Assembly: GCA_001897795.1 (NCBI GenBank)
Contig: MKUL01000069.1
Location: forward strand, 1 to 38,722
Source of the DNA: Alphaproteobacteria bacterium 41-28
GTDB lineage: Bacteria; Pseudomonadota; Alphaproteobacteria; UBA9655
Direction of reading: 5' to 3'
Length of the DNA: 38,722 nt
The notes beneath the pieces were generated by a model. It had not been told where the DNA came from, did not search any database, and saw only the letters and a program-made list of their open reading frames with translations. Below, one piece after another: positions 8,733 through 17,317 of the stretch (the first letter of the stretch is position 1; each line of letters starts with the position of its first letter). A program made the translations under genes and the position numbers.

Positions 8733-9419
8733 ATGGAAAAGTTTAAAGTTTTAACCATTTGTTTTTTAGCAGCGACGAGCCTTTCAACGGAGATGTTTTC
8801 GCAAGCTCATGCAGCAACGCCAAATGAGGATGTTGCTCAAACTTTATATAAAGCAAATAAGGCCTTACTTCTTCAACAACGTCTTGTCGATAAAGCCTAT
8901 AAATCTATTTTAGAAGCCCATGATAATTATGTAGATAAACCCGATTCTTCTACCTATCAAAAATTAAAAGATGCTGTAACAGCAGATCTGACGACTATTC
9001 AAAACTATAGAAATCTTGTAGACCAGGCAAAGAAAGTTCAAGCTCAAATTGAGCAAGCACAAAGTACTTTCTATGGAGAAACCCCTGCTACCCATGAGGA
9101 AATTGAAAAAGGACCTGAAGGAAAGGGAACTCCACCAGGGGGAGAAAGCCTTGCGAGCGAAATACCTATCCCACCGCCAGTGCTTGTTACGAAGTTGAAA
9201 CAAGAAATTCAGGATAACGGAGGACCTAATTCTCCTTTTGCAGCTCAACTTCGCACGCAAGCTGACAAGCTGAAGTCGGTTCAAGATCGTATTACAAAGG
9301 AAGCGCAAAGTCCTGCCGTTCAGTCAAATCCCGCTGCGCAAAAAGAAGATACAAATTTAGTGACTTCCCTTCAAAAGGCAATCGAAGCACGAAGGAAGGC
9401 TCTGGGGTTTAATAGATAA
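8733..9419 (+). CDS. Hypothetical exported alpha-helical protein
   Basis: A 228-residue protein with no family I know. Residues 1-28 form a signal peptide ending SQAHA, so the mature chain starts at ATPNED and is likely periplasmic. The mature part is rich in Ala, Gln, Lys and Glu with heptad-like spacing (about 30-110 and 150-228), suggesting coiled coils. Between them lies a Gly/Pro linker (GPEGKGTPPGGESLA). AGAGGAGAATAAG is a good ribosome binding site for the ATG at 8733. It sits 12 bases after ihfA and ends before a strong terminator, so the two may form one transcription unit although their roles look unrelated. Confidence 0.7.
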   Translation: MEKFKVLTICFLAATSLSTEMFSQAHAATPNEDVAQTLYKANKALLLQQRLVDKAYKSILEAHDNYVDKPDSSTYQKLKDAVTADLTTIQNYRNLVDQAKKVQAQIEQAQSTFYGETPATHEEIEKGPEGKGTPPGGESLASEIPIPPPVLVTKLKQEIQDNGGPNSPFAAQLRTQADKLKSVQDRITKEAQSPAVQSNPAAQKEDTNLVTSLQKAIEARRKALGFNR

Positions 9420-9458
9420 GAGCGAATATATAGCTGTCGCATAAGTCTGGGAGGGAGG

Positions 9459-9489
9459 AAGCGGTGCTGAAAAGCACCGCTTTCTCGTT
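9459..9489 (+). terminator. Rho-independent terminator with GAAA tetraloop
   Basis: AAGCGGTGCT (9459-9468), the loop GAAA, and AGCACCGCTT (9473-9482) give a 10-bp stem capped by a GNRA loop, followed by TCTCGTT. It lies 40 bases after the stop of the exported helical protein and probably ends the ihfA-led unit. Confidence 0.75.
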
Positions 9490-9547
9490 AAGAGAAGGTT
9501 TTTTATCCATTGATTTCAGTGCGACTTTGGTTTTCTAATGGATTCTC

Positions 9548-9672
9548 GTAACTACTCTCCCGTCCCTACATATGGTGTCATCCTCGGCCAAGAAAAGGTA
9601 ACCGCCGCTAGAAAAAACCTTTCCCATAAGGATAAGCTGGGGCAAGGATGACACGGCTGAGTGAGTAGTTAC
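9548..9672. repeat. MITE-like inverted-repeat element, family B
   Basis: The ends GTAACTACTC (9548-9557) and GAGTAGTTAC (9663-9672) are perfect inverted repeats, and GTGTCATCCT / AGGATGACAC (9576-9585, 9645-9654) form an inner pair. A second copy is at 20981-21096, sharing CCCGTCCC, GTGTCATCCT, CGGCCAAGAAAAGGTAA-like blocks and the GTGAGTAGTTAC end. No coding capacity is visible. Together with the terminator it fills most of the 9420-9766 gap. Confidence 0.8.
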
Positions 9673-9766
9673 TTTAAAAAACGCCTTGACTATTTTAAAA
9701 ATTTTTGTTCTTTTTTACCATTGTTTTTTGTGAATTTTAAATATTTTGTTGTTAAAGTATATGGTT

Positions 9767-11143
9767 ATGAAATTACAGCTCTCTAAATTGGCATTGACGT
9801 CTTTAAGTCTGAGCTTCTTAGCTTCGATCGTTACCCCAACATGGGCTATGGAAGATCGTGAAAATGCACACGGCACCCCTCTCAAAAAGAATGATCGACC
9901 TTCTAAAAGACAAAGAAATTCAACCGCAGAAGCCTCTGATCAAAGACAAGTTGACTTAGGGGGGCATAATGTCAGGCTGAAAGACTTTCTTGAGCAGCGC
10001 AGATCGATTTCTCGAGAGGAATGGAGAGAGAAGGGGCTTGGGTCAGAAGTAACTCTGTACCATCCGGCTAGATTTCACTGGAAACTACCCTTTGCTTATA
10101 AAAATGATGACGGCCCTTTGGATGTTATGTTAACGACCGAGCTTCTCTACCCAGAAGAAATTTTGGAATTTGGCAAGCAAGCATTATCCGGTTTGACGCA
10201 AGAGAACTATCAAATTCTCCTTCCACAACTTCGGACATTGGCCGTACAAACTTTCAATGAATCAATGTGGGATAGGGAGAATTGGAAATTTTTTCATGTA
10301 GAGAGTCACAAGATTTGTTCTTTTTTCTGGGAAGCCTTAGAAGATTTTTCAAATGGAGCTTTGATTCACGCTTTACAGACTTGGTCAAATAATTGGGAAT
10401 TGAATCCCAAAGCAGGAACTTATATTTTTCTTTTGCTAGAAGGAAGGTTTTCTTCTTTTCGTAAAGAAGATACATATGATTTTTTTGAGAAAATCCCTCT
10501 ACACCTTATTCAGAGCATTAAAATTCATGATGAAAGAGTCTACCCTTCGTCATTAAATAGAATATCAAAATTGTTAGGATGGTTCATTTTATCTGATACG
10601 AGGAGTGACGATCAAAAAGTTAAAGACAGAGCTCGTAAGATTTTAGAAAGAACTGAATCAGTTCTTAAAGAAGGTACTCTCACTAAAGGTTTAGAAGGAT
10701 TTTGCTTCCCAGATGATAACGTTTATATCCCCTTCTATAATGGGAAATCCCCTGATAACAGGCCAATTGCTGCTCAGATCCCTTCAAGTTCTACCATAAA
10801 TAACACAACATTGATTGAAAATAACATCACAATTAACTTTCCTCCTAATTCTGACACAAATGCAGGGAAAAAAGATCAAAAAAGGAAGTATAGAAGATGT
10901 TATAAGAGATTTACTTTTACTAAAGATGGAAAAGTAATTCTTCAGAATACTTTAAAGACAACGAGGACGGAAGCTAATCCTGACCAGTTAAGGGAGTTAA
11001 TTGTAGCCATGACACACTTAAAAAGTAGTTTTGGCCCTATTGATGGTCGTGCAGAAGCTAGTTATAGTCATAGAATAGAATCTTGTAATCGTCTATTAGC
11101 GAAATTAAACGACGCACAAAAAGAGTCGTTGAGTGGTCAATAA
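9767..11143 (+). CDS. Hypothetical exported protein
   Basis: About 458 residues from the ATG at 9767. Earlier in-frame starts (TTG 9746, ATG 9761) exist, but 9767 gives a clean signal peptide, MKLQLSKLALTSLSLSFLA, ending TPTWA with mature start MEDREN. No known domain is visible. The mature protein starts with a basic low-complexity stretch (PSKRQRNSTAEAS), has a mostly helical middle, and an asparagine-rich linker near residues 345-370 (NNTTLIENNITINFPPNSDT). It ends in a basic segment rich in Lys and Arg. Secreted, with basic and disordered parts, it could be a host-directed protein, but this is only inference. It stands alone: repeat B upstream and a convergent fic gene downstream. Confidence 0.65.
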   Translation: MKLQLSKLALTSLSLSFLASIVTPTWAMEDRENAHGTPLKKNDRPSKRQRNSTAEASDQRQVDLGGHNVRLKDFLEQRRSISREEWREKGLGSEVTLYHPARFHWKLPFAYKNDDGPLDVMLTTELLYPEEILEFGKQALSGLTQENYQILLPQLRTLAVQTFNESMWDRENWKFFHVESHKICSFFWEALEDFSNGALIHALQTWSNNWELNPKAGTYIFLLLEGRFSSFRKEDTYDFFEKIPLHLIQSIKIHDERVYPSSLNRISKLLGWFILSDTRSDDQKVKDRARKILERTESVLKEGTLTKGLEGFCFPDDNVYIPFYNGKSPDNRPIAAQIPSSSTINNTTLIENNITINFPPNSDTNAGKKDQKRKYRRCYKRFTFTKDGKVILQNTLKTTRTEANPDQLRELIVAMTHLKSSFGPIDGRAEASYSHRIESCNRLLAKLNDAQKESLSGQ

Positions 11144-11188
11144 GATTCTTAACGAAGGGGGAGAATGACTGCAGTTCTCAACCCTTTG

Positions 11189-12271
11189 TTATCTCTGTTT
11201 CAATTGGGCCTTGATTTCGGATAAGGTAAATCGCCTCTCTTTAAGACCCTTGATCTGGCGAATACGGTCCAGCATTTCTGGTTTATAGAGCTGGTAGCCT
11301 GAGGGGGTTTTTTCAAAGACATCTAAAAGTCCCTCTTTTGTCCAATGGCGAAGAGTGGAGATGGTTTCTCTTGACCGCTTTGCAAGCTCACCTATTTTAA
11401 GGAGTCTGACTGTTTTCTCTTCCAACAAGAAAGGTTCTTCCTCGCCTTTCAGAGCCTTGAGATAGATATCAAGTGACCGATCAACCGCTCGGGAAATGAG
11501 GGTTAAATAATCATCGTTAGAACCACCAAGCTGGGATTTTTCAAGAGAGGCGATATAGGAAAGTCGATCTCGTGTTCGAATGATGGCAGGGGGATACCCG
11601 TTCATGAGTAAAATAAGATTCATTAACAAACGCGCTGTGCGACCATTCCCATCCACAAAGGGGTGGATTGTGACAAGTCGGTAATGGGCTTCGGCCGCGA
11701 GTTCGACAGGGTGCACATTTTTTGTTGTTTGCAGCCAGTTAAAATAATCAGCCATGAGCTCAGTAACCTTGAGAGGGTTTGGCAAAACAACACGTGAACC
11801 AGAAATACGCACAGCCACTTGCCGATAAGACCCAGCATTCTCCTCATCAATTCCCTTGAGGATGAGAGAATGAAGCTGAAGAAGATCGTGTTCTGTGAGA
11901 GAAGAAACTTTTTGATGAATGAGCGTTTGAACCCAATCGAAAGCGTCCGCATGATTGATGGCTTCAAGATGTTCTTTGAGGGACTTCCCTCCAACAGTGA
12001 TTCCTTTTTCCACTATGAGCGCGGTTTCTTGTCGTGTGAGAGTATTCCCTTCAATGGCATTGCTGGTGTAGGTTAGCTCAACACGGAACCATTCCTCTAA
12101 ATTACGGACAAGTGCGAGCGGAAGGGGGCGATAGCGATCAAGTTCGTTCTTTTTTTCTGTTAATTTATCGTAGTTCATCTGCAAAGCATAAAGTATAACG
12201 TTATGGTTTTCAAGATGAGGGGCGTTGTCGTTGTACATTAAATGCAGTGAGTTGATACAAGAGGCTTGCAC
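11189..12271 (-). CDS. Fic-domain AMPylase fused to a MerR-like HTH
   Basis: Numbering is from a GTG at 12271. The Fic motif HPFVDGNGRTARLL is at 203-216, with the catalytic His and the phosphate-binding GNGR intact. An N-terminal inhibitory motif, SNAIEGN (70-76), matches the class II (S/T)xxxE(G/N) pattern. Fic enzymes usually transfer AMP from ATP to a target hydroxyl. Residues about 286-360 form a MerR-type winged helix (LKIGELAKRSRETISTLRHW, then GYQLYKPEMLDRIRQIKGL), which suggests DNA binding or autoregulation. The start is uncertain: ATG 12238 and ATG 12178 (MNYDKLTEKK) are alternatives. The last best fits the usual beginning of this family, giving 329 residues. The gene is convergent with the preceding exported protein and 66 bases from the next minus-strand gene. 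Confidence 0.88.
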   Translation of the reverse strand: MQASCINSLHLMYNDNAPHLENHNVILYALQMNYDKLTEKKNELDRYRPLPLALVRNLEEWFRVELTYTSNAIEGNTLTRQETALIVEKGITVGGKSLKEHLEAINHADAFDWVQTLIHQKVSSLTEHDLLQLHSLILKGIDEENAGSYRQVAVRISGSRVVLPNPLKVTELMADYFNWLQTTKNVHPVELAAEAHYRLVTIHPFVDGNGRTARLLMNLILLMNGYPPAIIRTRDRLSYIASLEKSQLGGSNDDYLTLISRAVDRSLDIYLKALKGEEEPFLLEEKTVRLLKIGELAKRSRETISTLRHWTKEGLLDVFEKTPSGYQLYKPEMLDRIRQIKGLKERRFTLSEIKAQLKQR

Positions 12272-12337
12272 TCGATAAAGGAGAAAAATAGCTCTTATAA
12301 AAAGCGAGAAAGATTGAAAACTCTTTCCTTGTGGTGT

Positions 12338-12685
12338 CTAAGAAGGAGCTTGGAGGTGGAATTTCCCTATCAATTCAACGGATGTCAAATCTTCTGCCTC
12401 CCAAACAATGTAACCACATCTATGATTCTCATCCTCGGTTTGGCTCATAAATACAGCGTATTCTCTACCCGCAGAGGGATTAAAAGGGAGGGTTATCGGG
12501 TTCTTCCGATCCGTTTTGCCGCCATCTAATACCAGTATCCAACCGTTATATCCTTTTTTATTTAGAGCCTGCCTTGCTACCTCAACAGTCGTAATTTTAG
12601 GACAGTTATTTGACTGTGCTTTTTCTGACATCACTGTAAGGCCAAAACTCATGATGAAAGATGTTAATAAAAGAAAGTTTTTCAT
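12338..12685 (-). CDS. Small exported hypothetical protein
   Basis: A 115-residue protein of unknown family with a signal peptide (MKNFLLLTSFIMSFGLTVMS, cleavage probably near KAQS-NN). The mature part of about 90 residues begins with NNCPKITT and has a second cysteine in HRCGYIVWEA, so one disulfide is likely. AAAGGAAAAC upstream of the ATG at 12685 is a good ribosome binding site. A second small exported protein at 20321-20746 has the same plan (Cys-Pro at the mature N-terminus, a Trp, then Cys-x-Tyr), so the two may be distant relatives. Placement upstream of the fic gene on the same strand could be cotranscription or chance. Confidence 0.65.
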   Translation of the reverse strand: MKNFLLLTSFIMSFGLTVMSEKAQSNNCPKITTVEVARQALNKKGYNGWILVLDGGKTDRKNPITLPFNPSAGREYAVFMSQTEDENHRCGYIVWEAEDLTSVELIGKFHLQAPS

Positions 12686-12888
12686 GTCAGTTTTCCTTTA
12701 GATGATCATGCCCTCTGCTAGACTTATTTGTTTCCATTAGAGGGTAGTATAATCAGAGCCCACGTGTGATAAGTATAAGAAAAATTTATGAACAATTTGT
12801 TAAGTGGAGCCATTTTTCACAAAAAAAGCGAAGCTCTGCCTTCTCCTTTCACAATATTATGCTTGAGACCTGAGGGTCTTATCCGAAA

Positions 12889-13473
12889 CTAAGGCCAAGA
12901 AAGTGGAATCAAAGAAGAAGCTCTATTTTCCCAATTATTCTTATATACCAAAGCGAGAGACGTATCATCAATAAGAAGGACATTCTCGGCATTTCTAGAT
13001 TCGGCCGCGCGTGTAAAATTGAAAGAACCTGTTAAAACGTACCTATTATCAAAAATCATAATTTTATTGTGCGCGAGGCCTTTCGCTGGATCGATATAAA
13101 CCGTGAGCCCTTTTTGAATAAGAAAGGGGATTTGGGAGTGTTTTTCTTTGAGCTGAGATTTGTCGACAAGTATTTTCACCTCAACGCCCTCTTCATGAGC
13201 CTTGACGAGGGCGTTCGCAATTTGGGGTGACGTAAACGAATAGGCCGCAACTAAGATAGACGATTTCGTCTCCTTAATCGCTGAAACAATTAGATTCGTA
13301 CAATGACCTTCCGGGCTAAAGCAGGCTCGAATGACTGCCTTTTCCGTTGTTGAGGCAAACCATTGAGGGGATACGGTTGAGTATGCAGTAAACCCTATAC
13401 CGCACCCAATAAAAAAAGCGAAGAGAGCAGAAGACTTAAGGGTATTTCTTATGGACAGATTTTTTTTACTCAT
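12889..13473 (-). CDS. pld: Secreted phospholipase D-family protein (Nuc/Pld type)
   Basis: A 194-residue protein with a hydrophobic signal sequence (about 12-32) and one HKD motif, HNKIMIFD (H135, K137, D142), followed by GSFNFT (149-154). A single HKD motif means it works as a dimer, like the endonuclease Nuc. Rickettsia has a near-identical arrangement in its small secreted phospholipase D, linked in the literature to membrane damage and vacuole escape. Whether this protein cuts phospholipid or nucleic acid cannot be decided by sequence. Length and motif spacing are normal. The ATG at 13473 gives basic MSKKNLSIRN before the hydrophobic core. The gene is monocistronic. Confidence 0.85.
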   Translation of the reverse strand: MSKKNLSIRNTLKSSALFAFFIGCGIGFTAYSTVSPQWFASTTEKAVIRACFSPEGHCTNLIVSAIKETKSSILVAAYSFTSPQIANALVKAHEEGVEVKILVDKSQLKEKHSQIPFLIQKGLTVYIDPAKGLAHNKIMIFDNRYVLTGSFNFTRAAESRNAENVLLIDDTSLALVYKNNWENRASSLIPLSWP

Positions 13474-13848
13474 AAATCAATAGCATGAAAAAGTTAAATG
13501 AAATAATAAAGAAAAATAATAGCTTTTGTCCTTGATCGTATAAGAAAATCTATTTTCTGCAAAGTATAGTAATCACCTTCAGTATTATAACTCTATTTTC
13601 TAATTAATTTGTGAGCTTCAGGGTATTAAATTGAGTGAACCTACAGAATCAAGGAAACCATCACACACATTAACACTAATAAGATAATTTTATTTTTATT
13701 TACTTTATATATTATGTACATTATAAAAAATCAGCACCGTCAATTTTATTGACGAAAGAGAAAGAAGATTTTCCACAAGCAGGTATATGTTAGGAATTAA
13801 AGATGTTTGGATTGCTCCGAAGCAATCCAGAAAATAAGGTAGACCCCG
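13474..13848. other. AT-rich intergenic region upstream of tatC
   Basis: Divergent promoter region between pld and tatC, strongly AT-rich. It holds a small hairpin CGTCAA-TTTTA-TTGACG at 13738-13754 and the minimal family A repeat at 13809-13828. tatA and tatB, which normally precede tatC, are not here. I see no gene. Confidence 0.6.
13809..13828. repeat. Minimal family A palindrome
   Basis: GGATTGCT (13809-13816), the loop CCGA, and AGCAATCC (13821-13828) retain just the terminal arms of family A. It is 20 bases upstream of the tatC start codon and so will be in the leader of the mRNA. Confidence 0.65.
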
Positions 13849-14634
13849 ATGCAAAAACCACTCTTAGAACATTTGATGGAATTAAGACGTCGCTTGATCT
13901 ACGCCCTTTTAGCACTCGGCGTTGGGGTTGCTGCGTGTTATCCTTTAGCCCCCACCATTTTTCAATTTCTAACCACCCCTTTGTGGCAAGCGATGGGAGA
14001 AGAAGCTGGTCGTCGACTGATTTATACAGGACTTACGGAGGCTTTTCTCACCTATCTTAAGGTTGCCTTTTTTAGCGGCTTTATCTTGACCTTTCCTGCG
14101 ATTCTTTGGCAAGGGTGGCTTTTTGTTGGTCCGGGACTTTATGACCACGAAAAAAAAGCGATCTGGCCTTTTATGCTGATCAGCCCCCTTTTATTCCTGA
14201 TGGGAGCAAGCCTGGCTTATTATGTGGTGTGCCCTTGGGCGTGGCAGTTTTTCTTAAGCTTTGAAATGCCTCCCTCGCCTACAGGCCTTTCCCTTCAGCT
14301 GGAGGCTCGAATCAGCGAATATCTCTCCATCATCCTAAAATTGATTCTGGCATTTGGTCTTTGTTTTCAGCTTCCTCTGCTTCTCTTAGGACTTTCTAAG
14401 GTAGGGGTGATTACTCTTGAGAGTTTAAAAAGGAACCGCAAATATGCTTTTCTCGTCATTGTTGTTGTGGCAGCTATCATTACACCACCTGACATCATCA
14501 GCCCTTTAAGCCTGATTATTCCTCTTTATACCCTCTATGAAATTTCTATAGGTCTGGTAAGAATATCCTTAAATAGGAAAGGATCACATCGTGTTAGACA
14601 TCAAGTGGATTCGGGAGAATCCAGAAGCGTTTGA
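13849..14634 (+). CDS. tatC: Sec-independent protein translocase subunit TatC
   Basis: A 261-residue inner-membrane protein with six hydrophobic segments. It starts with the TatC N-terminal signature [13 protein letters not shown] and has the conserved [13 protein letters not shown] and [13 protein letters not shown] regions. TatC is the receptor for twin-arginine signal peptides and, with TatA/TatB, exports folded proteins. tatA and tatB are not adjacent, unlike the usual tatABC order. The reading frame runs 44 bases into serS, giving a C-terminal tail ([15 protein letters not shown]) that is not family-like. This may be recent read-through after loss of an earlier stop. The gene leads the tatC-serS pair of the conserved alphaproteobacterial export cluster. 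Confidence 0.95.
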   Translation: MQKPLLEHLMELRRRLIYALLALGVGVAACYPLAPTIFQFLTTPLWQAMGEEAGRRLIYTGLTEAFLTYLKVAFFSGFILTFPAILWQGWLFVGPGLYDHEKKAIWPFMLISPLLFLMGASLAYYVVCPWAWQFFLSFEMPPSPTGLSLQLEARISEYLSIILKLILAFGLCFQLPLLLLGLSKVGVITLESLKRNRKYAFLVIVVVAAIITPPDIISPLSLIIPLYTLYEISIGLVRISLNRKGSHRVRHQVDSGESRSV

Positions 14635-15874
14635 TAAAGCTTTAAAAAACCGCGGACTTGCACCTGCCGCCCAACAGGTAATCGCCCTTGATGAAGCCCG
14701 TCGAACGGCTATACAAGCTGTACAAGAGTTGCAAAGTAAACGTAATCTCATGGCGAAAGAAATCGGTGAGATTAAGCGCCAGGGTGGTAATGCTGATGCA
14801 TTGATGCGTGAGGCAAATGTTTCACGTGAAACACTTGTGCAAGAGGAAGAAGCCGCTAGAATCCTTGAAGAAAACTTAAAAGAAACTTTAGCTCTCCTCC
14901 CCAACGTTCCTGCGTCTGATGTTCCCTTCGGATCAGGTCCTGAAGACAATGTCGAGGTACATCTTTGGGGTGAAAAACCGGTCCTTTCCTTTAAACCCAA
15001 GCAGCACTTTGAAATTGGTGAAGCCATGGGACTCATGAATTTTGAAGAAGCCGCCAAGCTTTCCGGCTCCCGATTTGTTGTGCTCAAGGGAGACTTGGCT
15101 CGTCTCGAACGTGCCCTTGCTTCCTTTATGCTAGATGTACACACCCATGAGTATGGGTATCTGGAAGTTTCTCCGCCTTACCTTGTCAGATCACAAGCCA
15201 TGTTTGGGGCAGGGCAGTTACCCAAATTTGCGGAAGATGCCTTTGTGACAACCAATGATTATTGGCTCATCCCCACGGCAGAGGTCCCGCTCACTAACTT
15301 GGTTGCTGAAGAGCTTTTAAATCCTGATGATCTCCCCAAACGATATGTGGCTTATACAGCTTGTTTCCGTTCTGAGGCTGGCTCAGCAGGTAAGGATACC
15401 CGCGGGATGATCCGCGTCCATCAATTTCATAAGGTAGAGCTTGTGAGCATAACAACGCCGGAAGCGTCTGAAGGCGAACACCAACGCATGCTCATCGCTG
15501 CTCAGTCCATTCTCGAGCGTCTTAAAATCCACTATCGGACAGTTATGTTATGCACGGGTGATATGGGTTCAAATTCCCAGAAAACCTATGATATCGAGGT
15601 GTGGCTCCCCGGACAAAATACGTACCGGGAAATTTCGAGTTGCTCTAATGTTGGAGATTACCAGGCAAGACGCATGAATACACGTTATAGAGACGAAGAA
15701 AAAAAATCCCGTTTTGTTCATACGTTGAATGGTTCGGGACTTGCGGTCGGACGGACACTTGTGGCAATTTTAGAAAACTATCAACAAGAGGATGGATCTG
15801 TTACGATCCCCGATGTATTAAGACCTTATATGGGGGGAGAAGCCCTCATTAAAGCTCAAAAGGTGAAGGACTAG
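14591..15874 (+). CDS. serS: Seryl-tRNA synthetase
   Basis: A 427-residue class II synthetase that charges tRNA-Ser (and tRNA-Sec where present). It begins [20 protein letters not shown], the normal start of the coiled-coil tRNA-binding arm (about 25-100). The catalytic domain shows motif 2 ([20 protein letters not shown]) and motif 3 ([18 protein letters not shown]). The start is a GTG at 14591, inside the 3' end of tatC, with AGGAAAGGA about ten bases upstream; the overlap implies coupled translation. Length is normal. In most alphaproteobacteria surE and pcm come next, but here only a palindrome-rich spacer follows. Confidence 0.96.
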   Translation: MLDIKWIRENPEAFDKALKNRGLAPAAQQVIALDEARRTAIQAVQELQSKRNLMAKEIGEIKRQGGNADALMREANVSRETLVQEEEAARILEENLKETLALLPNVPASDVPFGSGPEDNVEVHLWGEKPVLSFKPKQHFEIGEAMGLMNFEEAAKLSGSRFVVLKGDLARLERALASFMLDVHTHEYGYLEVSPPYLVRSQAMFGAGQLPKFAEDAFVTTNDYWLIPTAEVPLTNLVAEELLNPDDLPKRYVAYTACFRSEAGSAGKDTRGMIRVHQFHKVELVSITTPEASEGEHQRMLIAAQSILERLKIHYRTVMLCTGDMGSNSQKTYDIEVWLPGQNTYREISSCSNVGDYQARRMNTRYRDEEKKSRFVHTLNGSGLAVGRTLVAILENYQQEDGSVTIPDVLRPYMGGEALIKAQKVKD

Positions 15875-15889
15875 TTGTTCTCCCTACCG

Positions 15890-16068
15890 GCGTCATCCCG
15901 GAATTTAGAAACCCATGACGACCCGGATTTAATCCGGGGAGTCCTAGGGTTTCTTAATATCCGGGACCCAGGGTTTTCTGTAGTTGAAAGCCTCCCTGGG
16001 TCCCGGATATTAAGAAAATCTAAAGCTCACGTTTGTTCGCTTAGATTTTCTAAATTCCGGGATGACGC
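15890..16068. repeat. Nested palindromic repeat between serS and nlpD
   Basis: The outer arms are 22-bp perfect inverted repeats at 15890-15911 and 16047-16068 (GCGTCATCCCGGAATTTAGA and on). Inside is a second perfect pair of 24 bp at 15950-15973 and 15994-16017, with the core AATATCCGGGACCCAGGG. A short hairpin CCCGGAT-TTA-ATCCGGG lies at 15922-15938, and an 11-bp pair AGAAAATCTAA/TTAGATTTTCT at 16013-16023 and 16041-16051. An open frame passes through it but shows no protein signature. The element fills the place where surE and pcm are expected. Confidence 0.85.
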
Positions 16069-16133
16069 GGTTGGGGAAAACTTGTAAGTTTACATTATTT
16101 ATATAAAGTTGCTCTTTATAAAAAGGTGAAGGT

Positions 16134-17279
16134 ATGAAAATTATAAATTTTATTCTGTTATTAGTGTGCTCCTTCCTTATCGGAGAATCTACCTTCGCAG
16201 CAACGCCCGCTAAGGAAGTTGTTGTTGGGCCAGAGGACACGGTTTATGGGATTGCTTATAACAATGGCATTCCGACGCGGGCGCTTATTTCTGCCAATAA
16301 CCTAAAACCTCCCTATATCCTCAACCCAGGCCAAGTCCTTATTATTCCCTCACTCAACGAGCATATTGTGGGCAATGGGGAAACTCTAGAAACTGTAGCT
16401 GATGAATATGGTGTTAAGGTTGATGTGCTCGCCCAAGAAAACAGCATTCAATCTCCTTCTTACGTAACGCCTGGGACACGGCTTACGATCCCCCCGCGTG
16501 ATACTGAATCTATCAATGAAGCCTTAAAACCTTCCTCTCAAGACATTTCTACGTCCTCGCTTGCGCCTCTTCCCCTCGTAAAATCAGCGCCACCGAGGGA
16601 TAATCAATTCATTCCTGCGGCTTCCGCAACTGCGAACGCCGTTCTACCCGATGATCTGGCGGATGAATTGGCTCGCGAAAAGGGAGTCACTGATGGAAAA
16701 AAGGCGGCCGATGCTTCAGCTAAGCCGATGCTTATGGGTAACTTAGCGCAAAAAAATGCGGGAGCACCCATAGGTGACACGCAGGACTCTCCGGAGATTA
16801 TATCCAAAGAAAAAAAACCAAAAATAGCAGAAAAAACGCCTGAGAAAAAGCAAGTCAAAAAAGAGGATAAAAAGAAGGAAGCTGAAGTTAAAGAAGTCAA
16901 AGAAGTCAAAGAAGTTAACTTCATCTGGCCTGTTGAGGGTGACGTGATTGCTAAGTTTAAACCTGGCGGAAAAAATGATGGTATCAATATTAAGGTCGAA
17001 GAAGGGACCCCCGTGAAAGCTGCTGCTGAGGGCACAGTCATGTACGCCGGGAATGGGCTTAAGGGCTTTGGAAACCTCCTTCTTATCAAGCACAAGGATG
17101 GATGGATTACGGCTTATGCCCATAATTCCGAGCTTCTTGTTAAAAAGGATGACAAAGTTAAAAAGGGCCAAGAGATTGCAAAATCAGGGAAAATAGGTGA
17201 TGTTGGAGAGCCACAGTTGCACTTTGAAATCAGAAAAGGTAAACAACCCATTGATCCCTTGACAAAACTTAAGGCATAA
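16134..17279 (+). CDS. nlpD: NlpD/EnvC-like LysM and M23-domain protein
   Basis: A 381-residue envelope protein. A signal peptide (1-22, ending STFA) precedes two LysM repeats that bind peptidoglycan (about 29-74 and 76-121). A Pro/Ser/Lys-rich linker with the repeat KEVKEV near 245-258 follows, then a C-terminal M23/LytM domain (about 262-381). The usual zinc ligands of active M23 enzymes are absent: the HxGxD-type motif reads GGKNDGINI, as in E. coli NlpD, where the domain is catalytically dead and activates amidases at septation. So this protein probably stimulates a cell-wall amidase rather than cutting itself. No lipobox is seen, unlike enteric NlpD. An AAGGTGAAGG site precedes the ATG at 16134. 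It is followed by yajC, as in the ancestral alphaproteobacterial cluster. Confidence 0.88.
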   Translation: MKIINFILLLVCSFLIGESTFAATPAKEVVVGPEDTVYGIAYNNGIPTRALISANNLKPPYILNPGQVLIIPSLNEHIVGNGETLETVADEYGVKVDVLAQENSIQSPSYVTPGTRLTIPPRDTESINEALKPSSQDISTSSLAPLPLVKSAPPRDNQFIPAASATANAVLPDDLADELAREKGVTDGKKAADASAKPMLMGNLAQKNAGAPIGDTQDSPEIISKEKKPKIAEKTPEKKQVKKEDKKKEAEVKEVKEVKEVNFIWPVEGDVIAKFKPGGKNDGINIKVEEGTPVKAAAEGTVMYAGNGLKGFGNLLLIKHKDGWITAYAHNSELLVKKDDKVKKGQEIAKSGKIGDVGEPQLHFEIRKGKQPIDPLTKLKA

Positions 17280-17317
17280 AGGTAAGAAGAACTTAAACTC
17301 AAACAGAAGAGGATTCT

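Noticed and set aside
12866..12879. Short hairpin AGACC-TGAG-GGTCT after pld
   Set aside because: The 5-bp stem with no T-run is too weak to call a terminator.
15875..16087. Open frame of 70 codons directly after serS
   Set aside because: It is translated from the nested palindromes; its sequence is just the repeat read in one frame and no ribosome binding site exists.
16604..17095. Minus-strand open frame of 163 codons within nlpD
   Set aside because: It is antisense to a strongly supported gene and has no recognisable protein features; the low-complexity lysine-rich linker explains the long open frame.
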